The translations under genes were made by a program, and so were the position numbers. Below the pieces are notes generated by a model, which was given only the letters and a program-made list of their open reading frames with translations, did not search any database and was not told where the DNA came from. From Hyphomicrobiales bacterium (lineage in GTDB: Bacteria > Pseudomonadota > Alphaproteobacteria > Rhizobiales > Devosiaceae), in the NCBI GenBank assembly GCA_900470445.1, contig UCAU01000045.1, positions 1 to 64,000 of the forward strand: a stretch of DNA of 64,000 bases. The letters run 5' to 3'. Positions 19,325 through 28,498 of this stretch are shown here, in pieces. Position 1 is the stretch's first letter. Each line of letters begins with the position of its first letter.

Positions 19325-20038
19325 ATGATCGATGGCGACCAAGAGAACAATAATACTGCGATTAATCCGCTAGTTTATCTTGTCGACGACGACGAAGATT
19401 TCCTCGAGGAAATATTGTTGGGTCTGTCGAGACTGGGAGTGAACGTACAAGGATTTGATAGCGCGGCGTCCCTCTACCGAGCTTACGTCGCAAAGCCGGC
19501 CGATATTGTCATCCTTGATATCGGTTTGGACGGAGAAGACGGCTTGTCTATTGCCGCCCATCTGCGAGCTTCGCAATCGGTTGGAATCATCATGGCGACG
19601 GCACGAGGCTCCGTAGATGACCGGATCGGTGGCCTTAAAACAGGGGCAGACGCATACCTCGTCAAACCCATTGACGTTCGAGAACTGGCCGCCGTGGTAG
19701 TAGCCCTCAGCGGCCGGCTCAGCAGGCGCAGCGTCGCTTCACCACGTCAGGCTCCCGGATGGTCCCTGGTGGAAGGCGGTTGGGTGCTGACCGACGGTCT
19801 CGGAAATCGTCTTCGCTTAACCACTTCTGAACAGCACTTGTTGGGACGTTTGTTCGTCGACCGCGGCGAGACTGTCGAGCGGCAGGCGCTTATAGAGGCC
19901 ATGGGCGAAGACGTCTATGAGTTTAATTATGCCCATCTCGACACCATAGTGAGTCGGCTGCGCCGAAGGGCGAAAAGGGCAAATATGGCGCTGCCCTTGC
20001 ATGCCATACGCGGAAGGGGCTTCGCCTTTACTGACTAG
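19325..20038 (+). CDS. OmpR/PhoB-type response regulator
   Basis: A 237-residue regulator. The receiver has the acidic cluster VDDDEDF, the phospho-acceptor Asp in VILDIGLDGEDG, a Thr in MATARG and the Lys in LVKPID. The C-terminal winged helix reads LTTSEQHLLGRLFVDRGETV, then LDTIVSRLRRRAKRA and IRGRGFAF, the OmpR signature. ATG at 19325 is preferred to a TTG one codon earlier. No kinase is adjacent; the 7TMR-DISM kinase 3 kb upstream on the other strand is the nearest candidate. Confidence 0.9.
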   Translation: MIDGDQENNNTAINPLVYLVDDDEDFLEEILLGLSRLGVNVQGFDSAASLYRAYVAKPADIVILDIGLDGEDGLSIAAHLRASQSVGIIMATARGSVDDRIGGLKTGADAYLVKPIDVRELAAVVVALSGRLSRRSVASPRQAPGWSLVEGGWVLTDGLGNRLRLTTSEQHLLGRLFVDRGETVERQALIEAMGEDVYEFNYAHLDTIVSRLRRRAKRANMALPLHAIRGRGFAFTD

Positions 20039-20087
20039 CGCGCCGGGACTTCACGCTAGCCAGCCGCGATTTTCACCCCTGCTGCGA

Positions 20088-20117
20088 TTGATGAATTGAG
20101 CACTTCATCAGTATAAT
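20088..20117 (+). promoter_or_regulatory. putative sigma-70 promoter for the EAL operon
   Basis: TTGATG (20088-20093) and TATAAT (20112-20117) are separated by 18 bases and lie about 90 bases before the EAL start. A small hairpin, GTCAG-AAA-CTGAC, follows near 20140 in the leader. Confidence 0.45.
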
Positions 20118-20208
20118 GATCGACAGTATGCGTCAGAAACTGACACTTGCTGAAGTTGTTGCCAATTCGACCCGATACTAGCCTGAACGCTGCCGGGAGG
20201 GCGGGGGA

Positions 20209-20994
20209 ATGTTTGGGCATCTTGATATTCTTGATAAAAAAAATGTGGGGATTGTCGCCGACGCCATCGCCGATGATCGCATAGGCTGTGCTGTTCAGGA
20301 CGTCTGTTCTGCAACTGCTCCCGGTAAAATTTTGTACGGCGAATGCTTGGCGCGACTGACCGGAACGGACGGATGCGTCTACCCGGCGAACGCATTTGTG
20401 CCCTGCCTGGAAGCCCTGCATGAAACGCCGATGCTCGACCGGCATATGCTCAAAATGGTTCTCGATCTTCTGGAGGCCGAGCCCACGAAAGTCCTGGGGT
20501 GTAACCTGTCCGCCGACAATATCGCTGATGCGGCGGCATGGAATGCCATTTTGAACCAAATCCTGGATCGCTCCCATCTTGCACGGCGGCTTGTCCTGGA
20601 AGTGACCGAGGCGCAGGAAATGGGCCGCCTGCCATTTTGTGCGGACGTGATAGCGGAGGTCCGGAGCCTTGGGTGCCGCGTCGCGCTGGATGATTTCGGG
20701 GCAGGTTCCGCCTCCCCTCGGCTCCTCCAATTGATCAACTTCGATATCGTCAAGATCAACCCGGCTTTCGTTCACGATATCCGTCCTTCGTTCAACGGGC
20801 GTGACAGCCTTCAGAATATTGTTGGTCTTGCGTCTAGTTTCGCACCGCTGATTGTCGTCCAGGGTGTGGAAACCGCAGCCCAGATCGATGCGGCGCGGGC
20901 AGCCGGCGCAACGCATGTTCAGGGACACTTCCTCTCGGTGCCAGCTCCATACATCAAGTCCCTTGCCCCCAAGCTAGAGGCGTTTCAGCGGTGA
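20209..20994 (+). CDS. stand-alone degenerate EAL-domain protein
   Basis: A 261-residue protein that is essentially only an EAL fold (c-di-GMP phosphodiesterase family). Preserved are ExLxR (GECLARL), the Asn in CNLSADNI, the Glu in LVLEVTEAQ, DDFGAGS, the Lys in DIVKINP and the Gln in HVQGHF. The usual EGVE metal/catalytic Glu is Gln (VVQGVETAAQ), and the KID Asp is Asn. Loss of catalysis with retained binding is likely, which would make it a c-di-GMP or protein-interaction sensor. It is the first gene of a trio joined by 4-bp overlaps with the next two. Confidence 0.85.
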   Translation: MFGHLDILDKKNVGIVADAIADDRIGCAVQDVCSATAPGKILYGECLARLTGTDGCVYPANAFVPCLEALHETPMLDRHMLKMVLDLLEAEPTKVLGCNLSADNIADAAAWNAILNQILDRSHLARRLVLEVTEAQEMGRLPFCADVIAEVRSLGCRVALDDFGAGSASPRLLQLINFDIVKINPAFVHDIRPSFNGRDSLQNIVGLASSFAPLIVVQGVETAAQIDAARAAGATHVQGHFLSVPAPYIKSLAPKLEAFQR

Positions 20995-21206
20995 CTTTCC
21001 GGGATAACTATCGTTCAGATTCTTCGGCGCCCAAAGAGCAGCCTCTAGAAAGCGCACCTGAGGTACTCATAGCTGTGGGTTGGTCGGCAATATCCGGGCC
21101 GGTCGTTGGTTTCCTGTTGGCGGGCAATGCCTTCGCCAGCGTCGTCCTGATCATTACTGCACTTTTGGCTGGCTGGATCGGTTGGTGGGCACGGGGGCTC
21201 GTATGA
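20991..21206 (+). CDS. small two-span membrane protein in the EAL operon
   Basis: A 71-residue ORF starting with GTG that overlaps the EAL stop by 4 bp (GTGA). Residues 1-23 are polar. The rest has two hydrophobic segments (VLIAVGWSAISGPVVGFLLA and VVLIITALLAGWIGWWA). No family is recognised. The overlaps on both sides imply coupled translation with the EAL and Fis-type genes, so it may anchor one of them to the membrane. Confidence 0.7.
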   Translation: MTFRDNYRSDSSAPKEQPLESAPEVLIAVGWSAISGPVVGFLLAGNAFASVVLIITALLAGWIGWWARGLV

Positions 21207-21829
21207 CCGAGGAAACCGCCCTGTTTGGTTCTTATGGCTTGCGCGCAGTCCTCCGCAGCTTCGGTCAACATGGGAGAAGAGAGGATTCGCGCGGCCCGGA
21301 AAAGGTCAAGCCGGTTTTTGGCAAGCGCATCAATCCTCCTCGCCAGAGTATTTCGCTCCAGCGCACGCGCCTATCTCATTTGTACGCGGAACTGAGGACC
21401 CTCTTCGAGGAGGAAGGCGCTCCTGACGGTCCTTTGTTCAAGCTCACAAACGGTGATGAACCTGAGCTTCTTATTAGGGATAGCGCTGTCATTCGGATTG
21501 ATGCCGAAACTGGTCTATTCGTCTTTCGGGAAGTATCGCCCCATTCCGATGTTATCATGGTGACCGCAAGCGGCGAGCGCATCCTTGACCACGCAATCTG
21601 TCATCTCGCAGCCGCCTCAAAGGCGACAGCTCCGGAGACGGTCAACGAAGCCGCGCGCAGGCTTGTTGGGCAGACGCTGGCTGATGTTGAGCGTAGACTG
21701 ATCCTGCAAACTCTGCGGCACTGTAACGGGAATCGGACCCGCACGGCCGAAACACTTGGCGTTTCCCTGCGTACGGTCCGAAACAAGCTTCGAAACTACT
21801 GGATCGAAGCCGAGGGTGGCGCACGATGA
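21203..21829 (+). CDS. Fis-type HTH regulatory protein
   Basis: A 208-residue protein starting at the ATG at 21203, which overlaps the previous stop (ATGA). The C-terminus carries a Fis/NtrC-like helix-turn-helix: LADVERRLILQTLRHCNGNR, then TRTAETLGVSLRTVRNKLRN. This is close in form to the end of FlbD-type regulators. There is no AAA+ or receiver domain. The N-terminal part includes LLIRDSAVIRIDAETGLFVF, of unknown fold. As the third gene of the EAL trio it may carry the output to DNA; targets are unknown. Confidence 0.75.
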   Translation: MTEETALFGSYGLRAVLRSFGQHGRREDSRGPEKVKPVFGKRINPPRQSISLQRTRLSHLYAELRTLFEEEGAPDGPLFKLTNGDEPELLIRDSAVIRIDAETGLFVFREVSPHSDVIMVTASGERILDHAICHLAAASKATAPETVNEAARRLVGQTLADVERRLILQTLRHCNGNRTRTAETLGVSLRTVRNKLRNYWIEAEGGAR

Positions 21830-22050
21830 ACGCCTTCTCGGTTTTTCCTGTCGATACTGCGTAGATGTGTTTAGAATGTGCGTGTTCAGCACATGCTCAG
21901 ATGCGTCACGCGGCTCTGGTCGCGGCGGATAGAAGACGGCCGCGCCGCTTGGGGGGCGTCCAGGTGCGAGAACTGATTTCTGCCACGAGGGGGATCCGTG
22001 GCAACTGCGGGTTCTTCCCGCGTAGGGTTGGGCTTCGGACAAGTCGGGCC

Positions 22051-22344
22051 TCAACCCTCCGGCAGATCGTCCGGCAATTGCTGAACGCCGTGCAAGACAC
22101 GAAGAACGCGAACTATGTCGCCGATTACCTGGTATGCCGCGACGCATGGCGTTCCACCGATGGCAAGCTCCCGCGTACCTGCAATACGACCCAGCCGGCC
22201 GCTTTCGGGAAAGTCACGTAGACGCCGGGTGGCACGGACGATCCGCTCGTCGGTATTGACAGCGGCGGCGGGACTGTCCGCCTCGATATGGGGGAAAATA
22301 CCGTCGCGATCCGAAAGCGCGAAGGCCGACCGGGAGAGCTTCAC
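22051..22344 (-). CDS. RelE/ParE-family toxin
   Basis: A 97-residue type II toxin. The motif series SRSAFALSDRDGIFPHIEAD, RRLRDFPESGRLGRIAGTRE and YQVIGDIVRVLRVLHGVQQL fits the ParE/RelE fold. It starts at an ATG that overlaps the antitoxin stop by 4 bp. ParE members poison gyrase and RelE members cut mRNA; sequence alone does not decide. The reading frame looks intact. Confidence 0.85.
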   Translation of the reverse strand: MKLSRSAFALSDRDGIFPHIEADSPAAAVNTDERIVRATRRLRDFPESGRLGRIAGTRELAIGGTPCVAAYQVIGDIVRVLRVLHGVQQLPDDLPEG

Positions 22345-22649
22345 GACTTCAGGTCGTCGACTCTACCGTGAGCTGCGGCGCAACGTTTTGCGAAATGTGC
22401 CTCGACCCGTTCGTCGGGAATATCTGGCCGACTATCCTCCAGCGCCTCGCGCACCTTGGCCCGAAACCAGTCATCGTGCGCCTCGATGTTCGTGACAAGC
22501 TCAAGGGGGAGCGTGCCCTCATTGGCGGTGTGGGTTAAAAGTATCCTAACGGCATCCGAGACCGTCAGCCCCATATTCTCCAGAACTGCCGAAGCGCGAT
22601 CGCGGACATCCGCATCGATCCGTGCCTGGACAAGTGCGTTTGCGGCCAT
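22341..22649 (-). CDS. RelB/DinJ-family antitoxin
   Basis: A 102-residue antitoxin with ribbon-helix-helix start QARIDADVRDRASAVLENMG and LTVSDAVRILLTHTANEG, typical of RelB/DinJ. The C-terminal half is acidic and would bind the toxin. AAGGAG lies nine bases before the ATG. It is followed by the overlapping toxin gene. The pair is probably autoregulated. Confidence 0.85.
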   Translation of the reverse strand: MAANALVQARIDADVRDRASAVLENMGLTVSDAVRILLTHTANEGTLPLELVTNIEAHDDWFRAKVREALEDSRPDIPDERVEAHFAKRCAAAHGRVDDLKS

Positions 22650-22687
22650 GTTTGTATCTCCTTCAATCCGCAGGGTGTGACCTCCAG

Positions 22688-23025
22688 GACGAGGATACTT
22701 TCCACATCAGCGTGCCGACGCTCGCCGAATACGACAAAGGCATTCACGATCTTCCACCTGCTCACGAGGACCGGCAGCGCTAAATAGCGGCCCGCGACTC
22801 GCTCGCGGAGCGTTTCGGTCGCCGTGTGCTGTCGCTCGATGACGATATCGTGGGGCATTGGGGAAGTATCTCCGGAGCGGTCACGCTCCGCACGTGATCG
22901 ACACGATGCTGGCAGCGACGGCGATCAACCACGATCTCTATCTCGTCACGCGCAATGTCCGGGACACCCGACCGTCCGGCGCGATGATCTTCGATCCGTG
23001 GAACGACGACGGGGAGAAATTCCCA
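22688..23025 (+). pseudogene. VapC-type PIN toxin, broken
   Basis: The plus-strand frame reads HISVPTLAEYDKGIHDLPPA, then an in-frame TAA where Tyr is expected (QR-stop-IAARDSLAERFG). It continues RRVLSLDDDIVGHWG, then shifts frame near 22890 into HVIDTMLAATAINHDLYLVT and RNVRDTRPSGAMIFDPW. This is the PIN-domain order with its late acidic residue (VIDTM) and a C-terminal TRN. The N-terminal Asp and the antitoxin gene are missing. A dead relic. Confidence 0.75.
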
Positions 23026-23710
23026 CTGAGCCCGCGCGGCAGATCGTGGCGCGCCGGACCAGTGCGCGGTCCGAGAGAGAACGGTTCAATGAACCCGCGG
23101 TGCGAGTAAGGATGATACCCGAACAAGGCCGTGACTTCGCCGCCGTCCAGATCCTGGGCGTGCAGGATGCGGTACTCACCACTGTAAAAAGAGGGCGGCG
23201 ATCAGCTGTTGTCCGCGCCCTTCACCAAGATCAAGCGCCTTCTCGACAATGATGCCGACATTGATCGAAGCTGACTGAAATGCTTACACGGACGCGGGGG
23301 ACCCCAGATCGCTCGCTTGTTGTGTGGAAAACTGCTGAGGGGTATGCTCAGGAAATCCTGTGGCGAAGACATTCATGGTTTTGACTAAGATCTTCCGGCA
23401 CACCACCGGGAGCTGACGTTGTCGGCGTGCTACAAAACCCAACATTGTATTCCCCATCTCGCCCGCATTTCGCGGAAGGATTTCGCGTTAGCGATTAGGT
23501 GATCGTGTCGCATTCTGTCCGGAGAACTTTTTCACCCTACAGTCTCTTGTGAGTACTATGAGAGTATTGATTTAATAATGGTAAGTGCCAGCAAGTGACA
23601 GTATCTGGCACTCACTGAAATTGTTGAAATTCCCCCGAATAGATAACCTAAAGATCGAGAGCAATTTCGGGGTTCGTGCGTGTGCAGGCAGCGACAGACT
23701 GCGCATTGCG
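23026..23710. other. gene-free stretch
   Basis: No gene is supported here. A short frame near 23190-23275 (QLLSAPFTKIKRLLDNDADI) looks protein-like but is not recognised. The sequence TGTGTGGAAAAC near 23322 also occurs beside the IS3 remnant at 8672, perhaps an old element end. Confidence 0.4.
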
Positions 23711-23758
23711 GGGTGCTCCCAGCCGCCAGTGGGGAGCGCGGGTTCATTGCAGGTCACG
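23711..23758 (+). repeat. 48-bp repeat, copy 2
   Basis: Exact second copy of 16534-16581, located 473 bases before the intact autotransporter start. The conserved GCTCCC/GGGAGC inverted repeat suggests a structured leader or a protein-binding site. Confidence 0.85.
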
Positions 23759-24231
23759 CCCAAATTTCGTTCGATCTGTTCCAGACAATCGACGTACAAA
23801 GCCAAAACCCAGGTTTCATCTGAGTGGCCATATCCGCGAGCGAAACACGAGCTCGGTGCTCGCCCTCGTGAATTTGGGGTGTCATACCGTCGAGTCGTCT
23901 CCGGCGCCCGCATCGGGCTGGGTTCCAGCTGTCCAGTTTCTCTCGAGAGAAGCCTCTTTTCTGGCAAGGGGCAACTTTCCGATGTCCTCGGTGGCAGCAA
24001 GCCTTCGGTGAAGCAGCTCGGAATAGCAGGTGAAATGATCGGGCACGCCCCCGAGGCGTCCGAATGCCCCCAGGCTCGCCTGATGGCGCTCCATTGCCAT
24101 AGCGAGCCATACTCATACGACCCGATACCAGCTCAATCCCCCACTTTTCAATTTGCCTCTCAGGCAATGTCGGGTCTTGCCCGTCAAGCTTTCACTCCCA
24201 CTCACCAACACGCCCCCGAAGAGGATCGTTC
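23759..24231 (+). other. leader of the intact autotransporter
   Basis: There is no convincing gene between the 48-bp repeat and the ATG at 24232. Short frames on both strands are not protein-like over any length. If transcription starts near the repeat, the mRNA would have a leader of over 400 bases. Confidence 0.4.
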
Positions 24232-27200
24232 ATGACCATCTCAGACACTGAGCCATCAAACCTTGGCCATATAGGCCGGTCCAACAACCAACCGAAGAAT
24301 AACGGAATGGGCGACGCATGGCGTGGCATCGTTTTGCGGGGTGGTCGGGTCGCCAAATATAAGGGCGTGGCTGGAGGGGTTGCTCCGCACGAGACGGCAG
24401 GGACGTCGCTCTTGTCCGGTTTCGCCACAACATCACTGATTGCACTGGCGTCTTTGGTCGCCATGCCATCAATCTCGCTTGCGGGCGATTGCACAACTGG
24501 CCCGGCATCGATTTGCTCGGGGGCCGCAGATGCCGCCGACACGACACAAGTGATCTCTGGAACTGCTGTGAACGTGACCACCGAACCGGGTTTCGGTCTC
24601 TCGGTAGGGTCCGGCAACGCGATGACGATAAACGGTGTCGGTGGGGTCACCTTCGACGACAGCAATGGGTCCACGATCCAGGGAAATGCGTACGGCCTGG
24701 AGATTGAGAATACGACCTCGGGCGACATCGTCGTAAACTCGAACGGGCAGATCGTTGGCGAAGAATGGGACGCGATCTCTGTACTAAACCACTCGGGCAC
24801 CGGCGGCATTGCCATCGATGCCAACGATCTTGATGCTGGCAGGCGTGGCATTGAAGCGCGGCTCAATGGTACGGGTGGAGTAGAAATTACGTCCACTGGC
24901 ACTATCACATCTGTCTGGGATGGCGTGGTTGCGGAAACCAGCGCGGCGTCTACGGGGGGCGTCACGATCAACGTGAACGAGATTAACGCCCAAGGGGCCG
25001 GTGGCAATGGCGCCGGCATTTACACGGCTAATCGTGGAACGGGTGACACGTCGATCACGGCGACCGGTACGATATCAACCAAAGATGGGCACGGCATTCA
25101 GATCGATGACAATGCCGATGGCTCGCTCACGATTGATGTGCAGGATATCGTGACTGGCAGCCGTGCCAGTTCTTCGGATCTCTTCACCAGTGGTGGCGGG
25201 GATGGCATCCAGCTGTCGGGCAGCGTCGGCGCGGCGGGGGCCCCGCAGGCCACCACCATCACCACGGGCAACCTTGACGTCAGCAATACCGGCGTAAACC
25301 TGGCGCGCACCATCAACCGCGTGGATGGCGACACCAACGTCACCACGGGCAATATCACGGCTGGCGGCATTGGCGTCGTGATTGATTCGATGGATAACGC
25401 CGACTACTACGCCCTTAACGTTAAGACCGGTAACGTCACTTCTGGCAGTACGGGCATTGCCGTCAACCAATCGGGCACCGGCAGCATCTCGGTCGAAACC
25501 GGCGACATCAGTGCGGGCATGGTGAATGCTCCCGACGTCAGCGGATACCAGGATGATGGCGGTTATGGTGTCCTACTGTCCAGCGATCCACACGGGCCCA
25601 CCGTCGCGGGCCTGGGCGGAGCCGATTGGGACCTTAAGACCGGCAATATTACCGTCACGAACCGTTCCACCGGCAACTTGGCAGGCGTGGGTATTGGGCT
25701 TGGCACGATCGCGGGCGGCGGCAACGGGAACACGACCGTAACGGCCGGCAACATTCAGGCTGGTACCGGCATCATCTACAGCCGTAACGGCACCGGTGCC
25801 GTCAGCATCACGACCGGTGATATCACCGCCACAACGGGCAACGGCATCCAGTACGGCACCAATCTGGTCAAGAACGACCTGGTTATCAATACCGGCGATA
25901 TTACGGCCGCGGGGAAGGGCATTACCGGCGACACCCTCGGCAGTACTGCTATCGCTAGCGTTACCACCATCAACGTCGGTAGCATCACCTCCGGCAGCCA
26001 TGGCATCGACATCATCCACAGCGGCACGGGCGCCGCGACGATCAATTCCACCGGGACGATCAAGTCGGACGGCATTGGGGTTAATCTGCTGAACGACTCG
26101 TTGGCGCTTACCCCGCCCGCGCCTGAGGGCCAGACCATCATCACGGTCAACAACATTGATACACCGAACAACACGGCGATCAATGTGGACTCCAATGCTG
26201 TTAAGGGAACAACGATCACCACCAACGGCGCTATCAATACGCTGGCGGCGAGTGACATCGCCGGCGATGGCATGCGCGTGATTGAACGCAAAGGCCCTCT
26301 GGTCGTTAACGTTGCGCAGGGCAGTACCATCACATCGTTCAACAATACGATGGAGTTGACCAACCACGGCACCGAAGGAACGACGATCAATGTCGATGGC
26401 ACCCTGCGGTCGACGACGCTGATGGGTGCGGCCGACGGCGTCATCTGGACTTGGGGAACGCCCGGTACGACGACGGTCAACATCAATGACGGCTCCACGG
26501 TCCAGGCGGCGGGCCGAGCCGGCTTCGCGATGACGGACAATGGCGGCGATTCGGTCGTCAACGTCGGTAATGCGACGGTGACGGGCGGTTTCCGCTTGGG
26601 AGCCGGGGATGACGCACTGACCTTCAACGGCACCGACATGACGAATGTCGGCACGTTGGATGGCGGCGCGGGCAGCACTGGCGGCGATGTGCTGACGCTA
26701 AACGCGGTTCAGAACTTCACGCGCAAGCTGCAGACTGCGGGTCAGGAAATCGGGAACTGGAATGCCGTCAACCTGAACGGTGGCACGGCCGATCTGGTTG
26801 GGACGCTGACAACCGATACCTTCACCCTGGGCAAGGATAACGCTGGCAATCCGGCCCTCCTTTCCATCGGGGCGGACAATGTGGGCGACACGCTCACCGT
26901 GACCGGCAATTACATCGGCGCCGGTGGCGCCATTGTGATTGACACCGTCCTTGGCAACGACAGTTCCGCCACCGACCTGATCAAGATCGGCGGGAACACG
27001 TCGGGCAGCACCAGTGTCATGGTGAACAATATCGGTGGCACCGGCGCGCCGACGGTCGAGGGCATCAAGGTTATCGATGTCGGTGGTGCCTCCAATGGCA
27101 CGTTCGCGCTGATCGGTGACTACGAAATTGCCGGACAGCAGGCGGTGATCGCCGGAGCTTACGGATACACCTTGTGGAAGAACGGTGTAGGTACGCCCAC

Positions 27201-28278
27201 CGATGGCGACTGGTACCTGCGCTCACAGCTAAAGCCGGTCGATCCTGTTGATCCCACGAACCCAACCAATCCCACCAATCCGACGGGACCGATTTACCAG
27301 CCAGGCGTTCCGGTTTACGAAGCCTACTCGCAAGTCATGCTTGGGATGAACGGCCTGCCAACCTTGCAGCAGCGCGTCGGCAACCGCTATTGGACCGAGG
27401 GACAGGCCGCGGCTGACGCGGCGGGGACGCCCGCCATCGACGAGAATGGCGTGTGGGGTATTGTCGAAGCCTCCCATGCCCAGTTCCGGCCCGATGACTC
27501 CACCAGCGGCGCCGAATATGATCTCGACATCTGGCGGCTGCGTGCCGGCGTCGATGGTCTGATCCTGCAGACCGATGACGGCAAGCTGATCGCCGGTCTC
27601 ACCGGTCACTATGGACAGGGCTCCTCGAGCATCTCGTCGGCGTTCGGCCCGGGCAGCATCTCGATTGATGCCTATGGTGTTGGCGCCACTGCCACCTGGT
27701 ACGCCAATAACGGCTTCTATCTCGATGGCCAGGCCCAGGTCTCTTGGTTCAACAGCGACCTATCCTCTGACTGGGTGGGTGGCCTGACCTCAGACAATGG
27801 CGGCTTCGGCTATGCCCTGTCCATCGAAGCGGGGCAGCGTGTCAACGTTTCGGAGAACTGGACGGTCATTCCCCAGGCCCAACTGGTCTATTCGAACGTG
27901 CGCTTTGATGGCTTCACCGACCCGTTCGGTGCTCAGGTTGGTGGTGGCTCGGCCGATACCCTTGTCGGCCGGTTCGGTCTCGCCGTCGAATACAGCAATA
28001 GCTGGACCAATGAAGCCGGGCAGAACCAGCGAGCCGCCGTTTATGGCATCGCCAACCTGCATTACGACTTCCTCGACGGCGCCTCGACCAACGTGTCGGG
28101 GACCACGGTTGGATCGCAGAACGACCCGCTCCGGGGTGAAATCGGGCTGGGCGGATCCTACAATTGGAATGACGACAAGTTCTCGCTCTACGGCGAGGTC
28201 TCAGCCAGCTCGAGCCTCAATAACTTCGGCGACAGCTATTCCCTGGGTGGCAAGGTCGGCTTCCGCGCCAAGTGGTGA
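24232..28278 (+). CDS. type V autotransporter, 1348 residues
   Basis: This giant surface protein has a long N-terminal extension (WRGIVLRGGRVAKYKGVAG), then a hydrophobic segment and a signal-peptidase site after ISLA, before GDC. The passenger (about 85-990) is a Thr/Gly/Asn/Ile-rich repeat of short strands (ITTGDITATTGNGI, VTAGNIQAGTGII), fitting a right-handed beta-helix. A linker of DPTNPTNPTNPTGP precedes YQPGVPVYEAYSQ and a barrel of about 280 residues ending FRAKW. The barrel and linker resemble the 1000-residue autotransporter at 1.2 kb. There is no protease motif. An ialB-like gene follows, and a deleted copy of both lies at 17.2 kb. Adhesion is the likely role. Confidence 0.92.
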   Translation: MTISDTEPSNLGHIGRSNNQPKNNGMGDAWRGIVLRGGRVAKYKGVAGGVAPHETAGTSLLSGFATTSLIALASLVAMPSISLAGDCTTGPASICSGAADAADTTQVISGTAVNVTTEPGFGLSVGSGNAMTINGVGGVTFDDSNGSTIQGNAYGLEIENTTSGDIVVNSNGQIVGEEWDAISVLNHSGTGGIAIDANDLDAGRRGIEARLNGTGGVEITSTGTITSVWDGVVAETSAASTGGVTINVNEINAQGAGGNGAGIYTANRGTGDTSITATGTISTKDGHGIQIDDNADGSLTIDVQDIVTGSRASSSDLFTSGGGDGIQLSGSVGAAGAPQATTITTGNLDVSNTGVNLARTINRVDGDTNVTTGNITAGGIGVVIDSMDNADYYALNVKTGNVTSGSTGIAVNQSGTGSISVETGDISAGMVNAPDVSGYQDDGGYGVLLSSDPHGPTVAGLGGADWDLKTGNITVTNRSTGNLAGVGIGLGTIAGGGNGNTTVTAGNIQAGTGIIYSRNGTGAVSITTGDITATTGNGIQYGTNLVKNDLVINTGDITAAGKGITGDTLGSTAIASVTTINVGSITSGSHGIDIIHSGTGAATINSTGTIKSDGIGVNLLNDSLALTPPAPEGQTIITVNNIDTPNNTAINVDSNAVKGTTITTNGAINTLAASDIAGDGMRVIERKGPLVVNVAQGSTITSFNNTMELTNHGTEGTTINVDGTLRSTTLMGAADGVIWTWGTPGTTTVNINDGSTVQAAGRAGFAMTDNGGDSVVNVGNATVTGGFRLGAGDDALTFNGTDMTNVGTLDGGAGSTGGDVLTLNAVQNFTRKLQTAGQEIGNWNAVNLNGGTADLVGTLTTDTFTLGKDNAGNPALLSIGADNVGDTLTVTGNYIGAGGAIVIDTVLGNDSSATDLIKIGGNTSGSTSVMVNNIGGTGAPTVEGIKVIDVGGASNGTFALIGDYEIAGQQAVIAGAYGYTLWKNGVGTPTDGDWYLRSQLKPVDPVDPTNPTNPTNPTGPIYQPGVPVYEAYSQVMLGMNGLPTLQQRVGNRYWTEGQAAADAAGTPAIDENGVWGIVEASHAQFRPDDSTSGAEYDLDIWRLRAGVDGLILQTDDGKLIAGLTGHYGQGSSSISSAFGPGSISIDAYGVGATATWYANNGFYLDGQAQVSWFNSDLSSDWVGGLTSDNGGFGYALSIEAGQRVNVSENWTVIPQAQLVYSNVRFDGFTDPFGAQVGGGSADTLVGRFGLAVEYSNSWTNEAGQNQRAAVYGIANLHYDFLDGASTNVSGTTVGSQNDPLRGEIGLGGSYNWNDDKFSLYGEVSASSSLNNFGDSYSLGGKVGFRAKW

Positions 28279-28296
28279 CCTCCTGACCACCAACCG

Positions 28297-28332
28297 TTGG
28301 GCCGGGGCATCAGAAATGGTGCCCCTGCCCAA
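28297..28332 (+). terminator. hairpin after the autotransporter
   Basis: TTGGGC-C-GGGGCA (28297-28309) pairs with TGCCCC-T-GCCCAA (28320-28332), with one internal mismatch and a 10-base loop. It lies 19 bases after the stop. There is no strong T run, so it may reduce rather than end transcription into the ialB-like gene. Confidence 0.6.
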
Positions 28333-28437
28333 TCCTGCGTTATCTTCAACACCGAAACCGCCGGAACGGAGCCATCCGAACCTGGAATGGTAGAAGATGG
28401 CACGCGCCCGACGTCCCAGCGAACATTTTTGCTTCGT

Positions 28438-28464
28438 TCCCGCCGGTGGTCCCCGCCGGCGGGA
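28438..28464 (+). repeat. inverted repeat before the ialB-like gene
   Basis: TCCCGCCGG (28438-28446) and CCGGCGGGA (28456-28464) form a perfect 9-bp stem with a 9-base loop, 34 bases before the ATG at 28499. It could act on translation or be a second terminator. Confidence 0.5.
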
Positions 28465-28498
28465 ACCGCGTGAATTCGAAGTGATCGGATCAGACAAG

